Assembly: GCA_038503035.1 (NCBI GenBank)
Contig: JAVSML010001160.1
Location: 62,001 to 126,000 of the forward strand
Length of the DNA stretch: 64,000 bases
From: Crocodylus rhombifer
Lineage: Eukaryota; Chordata; Crocodylia; Crocodylidae
Reading direction: 5' to 3'
A model generated the notes under the pieces. That model did no database searches. It was given only the letters and a program-made list of their open reading frames with translations, and was not told the DNA's origin. Below are positions 56,819 to 64,000 of this stretch, piece after piece. Positions within the stretch are counted from its first letter, which is position 1; every line of letters begins with the position of its first letter. The position numbers and the translations under genes are program-made.

Positions 56819-59329
56819 GGTGCACATGACAGTGCAGCCAGCCACCCGCTGTGACAGGAGCTGTATTTCCTCCGTTCATAAAGGCAGTTCCCAGGACTGC
56901 TGCCTCCCTCAGTTGCACTACTGCATTACATGGTGCTAAGTTTACCTCCCTGTTACATTGTCTCTTAGCAAGCCTTGAAAGTTTTTGTCTTGATTTAGAA
57001 TTTTTTGCCATACCCTTAAGGCAGGAATTTATCATAACTATTAGTGTTACTGTTCCAGTTTCTTACTCTTGTTTGAGCAACCTGTTAAAGCATCTTTTTC
57101 TGCTTCTCCTACAGTCCCTCAAAGGCAAGGCATTGAACTGCTGTTTTATGTACTTAACCATGCATATATGGTCACTGTGTCTGAAACTACATTGTGTATT
57201 CTCATATTTGGCTGTTCTTCACTCCTCCTCTCCCAGTCTCAGGTTTTAGATTCACATAACTGTTATTACAGATATATTCACACCTGTCTGTGGAGTGAAT
57301 ATGTTTGCAATCCAAATTTAGCAAGTCAGAAACAGTGGAAATCACATTTTTCCCTGTAGGAGGAATTACCCTGTCAAAGGGGGAGGAGATGTTTCAGCAA
57401 TAAGTTTTATAGCCTTCAGTCACCTCCTCTTAGAACTTATATTTTCTGCCTTGTGAAGTTAAACTTTATGGGCTGAATTCTGCCTTTGTGCCACTTCATC
57501 AAGAATCCGATCTGACCTCGCCCTCAGTTCCAGAAAGATGCTGACAAATCAAGGGAAATGCAGAGGCCAAGAAACATTATTAAAGAACTGGAGGTCATGA
57601 CTTGTAGTATGAAAGAACTTTTATGATATGTAACATTTTTATAAGGGCTTATATAACTTGGTTAAATTACCAAGTTAAGGAAGGATATTATCATCTTCTC
57701 TGAGCATCTGGAAGATTTTAATTCTAAGGATCAAGAGAAGTAGTTTAGTTATGTAACTGGAAGCAGTGGGATGAAACAGCAAAGGAAACTTTTGGCTGCC
57801 TACACATTTAGTCTCTAGTTTGGTTTCTCACAAGGGGTGTCAGAAACCAAATTGCTTGGGGTGTTAGAACCTAGAGGGAAAAACACTTGAGAAGAAGCTG
57901 CGGAAGACAATGCAGTCTAGGCATTGTGATGGGATATACCGTGTAGGTGGTACATCGGATACTTGCCATTTTGTATTTCTGTGGCTCCTGTTTTGCAATA
58001 ATAATGTAATAATGATGACTGTAGTTCTATTCCTATAAAGGACTCAAACCTTCTCCCACTAAAATAGAACTAGGTCTACAGTATATGTAAAGGATGAGAA
58101 GTTTTGGCAGGGTTTTTTTCCCTCCTCTTCTAACAATCACAGCCAAATCCAATTTACAATGACATTGATAGAAGCCTTTTCATTAAATTGAGTTGCTGTG
58201 GGAAGCAAGCCACAGAACAAAACATAACTGAAGTGGATCAGATTTCCTAAAATGGAGATATGGCCTTCTTCCTACTACATTCTCTCTTTGTAACTGATTG
58301 GCAGGAAGTTTCCTAGATGCTTGTTCTGAATTTTAGGCTTGTGTTTGTTTTTTATTAGTCAAAATGGAAATTGTGGCTGGTAATTATACTGAGTTATGTT
58401 CAATTATATTGTTCATCCCAAGACTATGGTTATAAAAACATATGATACAGCATGAGAGTTTAAAGAAGCTCTCTCCTAAATGGATTTTGCATATTAGCAA
58501 ATGATAAACCAATCAGATTTATGCTCACTGCTGCAAAGACTCTTTAGGAGCAAGAAGTAAGCTGTAAATCTTAGATTAGTCACATGATATACAACATATT
58601 TCATGTGCTAATACACTGTTTACCTTCCCATGTCACCAGCGTCACATCCTTTGCCCGAGGTCTTAAACACCTGGGATATTGCCACATTTTTTGTTGTTAT
58701 AGAAACTTATTGACAAAAGATAAATTTTACTTTTAGATCCCAGCAAATGACCTTTTCAATACGTATAGCCATTCTCTTTACCTTAAAAATGTTACACTGG
58801 AGTTCAGTCCTGCTCTCATAAACAATGATATATCTCCCAAAAGACCTGATTAGCATACAACCATATTTCTAATATAGCATGCAAGGAAGAAGTTGTTCCC
58901 AACTCCAAACACAGCTAAATGAATATGTGACATTGCAGTAATGCAGAAAATCCTCTAGAAAACCTGTTCCCAGTTGGGTGGAGCTTTCCTGTGAGAATCC
59001 TAGCAGAGAGAGATTTCTTTTTAATATTGTGATATTTTGTCTGTTTTCTTGCATGCGTTCTCATCAAAGGATATGTGGAGGAAATATAAGTGAGGACCAG
59101 TTTGGAAAGATGGTGTTGATAGGTTGCTGTAGGCAGAAGGAACACTGCAGAAGAAATCTGGAAGGTCAGAGTGGGAGAACGTTATGAAAGGAGGTGTTAT
59201 ACTGGGGTCCTGGTGAGACCAAAGGGAACAAAAAAACCCCAAGATGATACATGCAGAGATGAAAGCAGGAACCAATGTTTGCAGACTGTGAAGTAGCCAT
59301 ACTTAAACCTGCTACAGAAGATGATAGGA
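56819..59329. other. Intergenic stretch, no gene recognised
   Basis: AT-rich. The 132-codon open frame at 56851-57249 has no domain and no supporting signals. No repeats identified. Confidence 0.4.
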
Positions 59330-59405
59330 AATGGCAAGATGGTCTGGTGGCTTGGACTAGGCAACTTCCTGTGATCCCGTCTTCCTTCTTTTTTATGATT
59401 CTAGG
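59330..59405 (+). mobile_element. CR1-type LINE 3' end fragment
   Basis: GGCAAGATGGTCTGGTGGCT, TGGACTAGGCAACTTCCTGT and TTTTATGATTCTAGG follow the CR1/L3 3' terminus ('ggactagatgaccttctgaggtccc...tatgattctatg') with many changes. Confidence 0.5.
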
Positions 59406-59874
59406 GAAAAGTCTGCAACCTTTTTAGGGTGTTGGCTAGAATGACCCACCGCACGCACTAGTCAGGCAGAAAGGTAGGTGTTAGGATCCATGGCTGCTGT
59501 TTCTCCTTGCATTGGAACCAGGAGAGTGCATGTCACTGAATCCCCATGTGTGGAGACTGGATCATAAAGCTTAGCTGGCCAGATACAGCACATGGGCCAT
59601 AGGTTACCTCTGTTCTGGGTAAGGCATAGTGAAATTTTTGACAGTAGAAATGGAAGAGGCAGACTTTGGGCACTTTTATAGAGGACTAATTGGCAGGATT
59701 TGGCAATTGCTTGAATGTTAGGGAAGGAAAAGAAAGCATAGTCAAATACAACATGTTGACTGTACACCTTGGGTATAAGAATGATGATGGAATAAGAGAG
59801 AGGGGAGGAAATGGGAGAAATCTCCCTGCCATCAATATCTGAACACTTTGAAAGACACTGGCAGAAAACTACTT

Positions 59875-60712
59875 GTTACTGTAGCAGGGCACTAAGGCGC
59901 CTCCTACCTGAAAGGCAGCAGTAGGGGCTCAGGTGTTGGCTGCTAGGGGCAACCAGGAGGAGTTAAGGGCCCACGCCTGGTGAGTCAGCTGACCGGAAGG
60001 GGCAGGGCTGACCACTATAAGACCCAGACTGGAGGTTGTGCGTGCTTTCTCTCTCTCTGCTGGCAGCCAGGAAGAAGGAGTACTGCCTGAGTGTGGGAAA
60101 GAGAAAAAGGCCTGAATGTACCAGCCACTAGTCACACAGGTGAGAGATGTGGTGTGCTTTGGAGGACGTTTAGCCGTGAGGTTTAGCTTTGTGTTATTGT
60201 TTTTGTTGTTGTTACACTGGAGGACGGGGTGAGGCTATTCGGGGTTGGAGGAGGCCTCATAGGGGCTCCACGGCAGTGTGGGGACCCTGGTGCCAGAGAG
60301 GGCGCAGCATTCGGGGTGCATCGACCCCAGCCCCAGAGCAGGGGCGGAGATTGTGGACGAGTGCCAGGGAGCACGGTTGCGAGGCAAGCCAGAAGCGCTG
60401 GTGGGGCACAAGAGACTGAAATTGACCAAACAGCGTCCGGTACATCTGCGAGGCTTGGGGCATGGTACAAGGGTGGTTGGAGCCACGCAGAGCGCGTAAG
60501 GCTGGGGTGCACCGAGTCACCCAAGACAGAACAAAGACTGAGATACATCAGAGCACCATGTCAGAGAGGACTAAGGGCAGCCTCCCTTATGCATTACTGA
60601 GATCAAAGACGTGGCAGGTGAGATGTGAGGGTGCTTTTAATATTGCATTGGCACGATAGGGAGCGCTAGGGGCGTTCACGGCCATCCTAGGACCCCGCGC
60701 TGCTGCAGTTAC
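59875..60712 (+). mobile_element. Solo LTR (828 bp, 59880-60707) with 5-bp target duplication
   Basis: The element starts TGTAGCAGGGC and ends CGCGCTGCTGCA, the canonical TG...CA with matching tips (TGTAGCAG against TGCAGCAG for the reverse of the end, 7 of 8). It is bracketed by GTTAC at 59875-59879 and 60708-60712. A TATA box CTATAAG at 60015-60021 and a CT-rich stretch after it suggest a plus-strand promoter, with a start of transcription near 60045. From 60220 on it is markedly CpG-rich in a window otherwise poor in CpG, a sign of youth. There is no internal coding region, primer-binding site or second LTR, so it is a solo LTR left by LTR-LTR recombination. A 5-bp duplication fits Gypsy-type or some ERV elements; which one I cannot say. 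I saw no clear AATAAA. Confidence 0.82.
60015..60021 (+). promoter_or_regulatory. TATA box of the LTR
   Basis: CTATAAG in the context GACCACTATAAGACCC, 136 bp inside the LTR, followed by a CT-rich stretch (GCTTTCTCTCTCTCTGCTGG at 60045 onward). The placement fits a retroviral or Gypsy U3 promoter. Confidence 0.6.
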
Positions 60713-63700
60713 TGTAACAGTTAAGATTTATTAAAGCTTCATCATATAGCTGGCTGCCATTTGAATGATGATCTCTTTCATACTATGGCCATAATGAGTT
60801 GAACTGCCTGTGTTTTTTGCATTGCCAATTCAAACTCCTAGGGTCATGTCCTTACTGCATTTTAGTCTTCCACAGTCGTGTACCAGACATGTGCAGATAA
60901 TCTACCATTGGCAAATCTACCATTTAACAAATGGAGTGTTCCTACTGTGGACTCACACAGCGTGATATTCAGTATCTTTCCCCTCTTCTTTTTCATGCTC
61001 AAGGCCTTTACCAGAATAGAAGACTGGTCAAAGTGGACACAAATTTTGCATATTACAGATGAGGGAGAAGTGTCTATTCAGTGGCTAAAGAGAACATTTT
61101 GGTTTTTTTGTTGGTATGACTCTATGTTGTCTTTAAGTCTGGATCCCATGCACTGCCTTGATTTTTTGCTTTATGAAGGCTGAGGGCTGATGGTTTGGAC
61201 TGAGGCACATGGTGAGCAGAGTTTAAGGTAAAGAAAGGAAAGCCCCTACAATTTAAATTATGAAAACCACAAGCAGGCAACAGTGCCTGGCTTTTAAGCC
61301 ATAAGAAGAGCACAGCTCATCCCTGTCCTGTGGAGCAGGTACATACTTTTGAGCAGGAATATAAGGCACTTTGAGTTTTAAAGATGCCAATTAAACCTGT
61401 AGGGCTCAGTCCTGCAAGGTTTGACTGAGAACGAACAAGCACTCCATAAACAAAGCAGCATTCAACTTGGTGCCCTGATGATAAGTGTAACATGTCAGTT
61501 GTTACAAGTGTTTAGATTTGAGGTGTCCTGCTAAGTGAATGGGAACCATATGGAGAGAGGGAGGGAGGAAGAGAAAGAGAGAAAGCAGGTGCTCTTTTTT
61601 TCTTCTAGCACCTCTCTTTCCTAGCCAACACAAATCTTACCTCAGTGTGTGATCTCTCCACCCCATCTCACTGAAAATAAACCTTGGGAGAATATTTCCT
61701 TTTTTTTAAAGCACATTTTGTGAAACAAAGGTCTGCACATTTTCTGATTCAGCTGGTCCCAGATGTACCAGTCCACCAAATGTAAAGGGAAGTGAGTCTA
61801 GTTTCCAAAACGTTGTCTTTTGTTGTTTGATTGTTGGATGGTAACTTGAAGCTCTAAATTGACTTTGACTCTTGTGACTCCAGCTTTTATCAGTTTTGTT
61901 GTTTTATTATGGAGAAATCAGGCAATCATTTCAATACACTGAATAATTGATTTATGTAAGCATATATAGCTTACATGCTGTTGTACTGCTCGCATTCTAA
62001 GAGGCACATTTAAATTGTTTATTATTCTGTAACCTGAGGCATAAAGATCACTCTTGCTTTTACTTTTATGCAAAAGCAAGAGAGGAAGCCAATGTATTGA
62101 GCGGGGTCTCTGAAGAATAACAATCAGTCTCCCCAGCCACACTCCATGACCCCTACTGTGGAACATTAAAGTTTTAATTTTACTCTGAAAAAAACTGCAC
62201 CAGTGTCCTAATGGAAACTTAGTGGTACACCATACTGGAGATTATAATTCAGATCTATCAGACAGAAAACGCTGTATATCTGTTTACATAGTTAGGTACC
62301 CGGGTAATGCAGTTTGTGTGTACAATTTGCCTGCCATTGATTGGACTAGAACCAGAGAAGACTAAAGAAAATGTCACCAGCCTTTTCAGCATAATGCCTG
62401 GCACAGAGCACTGCAATTCTAGTCTTTATTTAAAAAGTTGCTTGGGGGTGTTAACGAGATCTGTCAATCTCACCTAGCAGCAAGGGCCCTTGTCATATCA
62501 CCATCCCATTCCTCTTGATGAAACAAGTGAGCCACATCCCCCTCTACAGTCCTTCAGCACTGTCTCGTGTCTTTGAAAGAAAATTACTAGAATGATGGAA
62601 TGACATAAAGCTGTCTCTTTTCTGCTAGATTCTGGTGCTGGTACACGTTAAAACTCTCACCAAAATAATATATACTAACCAGTGGGCTGTTAGAAAACTA
62701 TAGTAAAGACCAGAGAAGTTTAAACATAAACATGGATGCTTATTTCTTAAAACTGTGTATTTTATGAGAGTTGGACTTTGTCATATTTTGTTTTAGACAA
62801 CCAAAAACCAGTTTTGACTGTACGTCTAGTCAAGAGACTCCATATTTTTTCTGTGCTTAGCTTTACCTTTTTGTTGGATACCTCGGAAGTAACAGAAGGT
62901 AGTCATTAATTCAAATAAGAGGGCTGTTTTGTTTTAAGTATTGACAAACTGTCATGCTAATTATAATACATTTCAGCAGCCCTTGCTAGCTGTATCTCTT
63001 GAGCAGAGAGTCTTGTGACTTATCCACTTGAAGAACCATGCCATGTGTGTGGCTGTTCTGGTTTTCCAAGATAACGAGGCATCAAAAGATACCAGGCATA
63101 ATGCCAGATAACTAAGCTATTAGAACAAGAAAATGATAGCACTTTTACCTAAATGTCTCCACTCATTCCAAAATAACAATAAACAGATACAGTGATCAAC
63201 AGATACATACACTATGTGGGTTGGCAGTAGTGACAGTATGAACATGATCTGTTTTGAGACTTGCAACCCTGGAGCTGCAGAGATATCTCTAGGCTACTCA
63301 GTTTTATGGTAAGGAATTTAATTTCTCAGTTCAGGCCACCTTAAATGGTGTGTATAAAGGTGGGGGAGGGGGAAGTGGCTGCTTTTGTCTTTAGTAGTAT
63401 ATAAGAACTTGCTAATTCCTAGTATACCAGGTCTCGGTGTAAGCCCAGATGACTCTGATAATTTATCTCCAAAGATCAGACAGCAAACCATTGACTGATT
63501 TTTACCACTGAGATTTTTACTCTTTTTCCCCCTCTTATTTTCAAATTCACCTGTATTATATTTACTTGTGTCCTGGGATTGTGGTATAAGAAATAACTAA
63601 CATAAAGTTCAACTTGTTTTTAAAAAAATGACCTGCAGTATCCTCTGGGTTTTCTTTTTCTGCAGCAACCTGGATTTGGGCCTTACAGAAACCCATGTGA

Positions 63701-64000
63701 GCTTGCCTGAGGTGGGATAACTAGAAATTGAATACACTTGGAATCGGTCATTAAAGCTTGTGATGGGAGGTTTGGAAGGTTTTTTGGGGTTTTTTGTTGG
63801 TATCCCAAATGGTTTGATCACTGGGCAGTCTGTTTCCATATTGCAAGTTATTTGTAGTCTGGGGCTTCTTCAATTTCTGGTCAATGTGAACAGAACAGGA
63901 TCTGGTGGCAGTCACTGAAGTCAGAGGATGTGGTCTCAGAATGAGACCTCACTTTTCTGATTTCCAGAAAATTTGATTTGGAGTGGCTTTTGGTGGAACA
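60713..64000. other. Intergenic stretch to the window end, no gene recognised
   Basis: AT-rich DNA with a GA-rich run at about 61553-61586. 61910-62080 looks like unique, possibly conserved non-coding DNA. In mammals CEP85L is the next gene, in convergent orientation, but I found no exon I could assign to it. Confidence 0.45.

Noticed and set aside
56851..57249. 132-codon open frame, hydrophobic
   Set aside because: Hydrophobic character comes from T-rich sequence; no family match or splice structure.
60220..60520. CpG island promoter of a host gene
   Set aside because: The CpG-rich part lies entirely inside the LTR bounded by TG...CA and GTTAC duplications.
58869..63839. Possible exons of the mammalian neighbour CEP85L on the minus strand
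   Set aside because: I looked for coiled-coil-like exons with proper splice sites in the minus-strand frames and found none that I could recognise; the gene may lie beyond the window.

Overview
This is a stretch of vertebrate nuclear DNA. It is AT-leaning and CpG-poor, with long introns and repeats of several ages. The abundance of CR1 LINEs, non-autonomous hAT-type DNA transposons and old MIR-like SINEs fits a sauropsid, most likely a crocodilian (a turtle is the main alternative). The species call is an inference from repeat style, not from a marker gene.

The only host protein-coding gene I can support is the 3' end of SLC35F1, a solute-carrier family 35 member, on the + strand. Its penultimate exon lies at 1029-1183 (phase 2 in, phase 0 out) and its last coding exon at 30627-30851. 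They are separated by a 29.4 kb intron. A long 3' UTR follows, ending near 34.9 kb at a tandem AATAAA. The two exons encode the last three membrane helices and the conserved cytosolic tail.

The intron (1.2-30.6 kb) is a museum of transposon fragments: an old CR1 with a hAT element inserted in it (2.8-3.7 kb), several short hAT derivatives flanked by 8-bp target duplications, MITE-like elements whose ends resemble GGGYGCRTCTACAC (one split by a hAT insertion), MIR-type SINEs, and several GC-rich but CpG-poor tracts that look like decayed repeats.

Downstream of the gene (35-64 kb) I see no host gene. This part is dominated by a CR1 cluster at 40.7-50.1 kb. There a long, frameshifted CR1 on the minus strand is split by a younger, 5'-truncated CR1 on the plus strand that keeps an open 493-codon reverse-transcriptase frame. 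Further on are a long-armed fold-back hAT-type element (53.5-54.4 kb) and an 828-bp solo LTR with perfect TG...CA ends and a 5-bp target duplication (59.9-60.7 kb).

The gene and the mobile elements do not work together as a system. The window records successive insertions into and beside a neuronal transporter gene. I found no new enzyme system, CRISPR array or operon-like arrangement. The most informative signals are the nested insertions, which give relative ages, and the repeat subfamilies that occur twice or more in the window.
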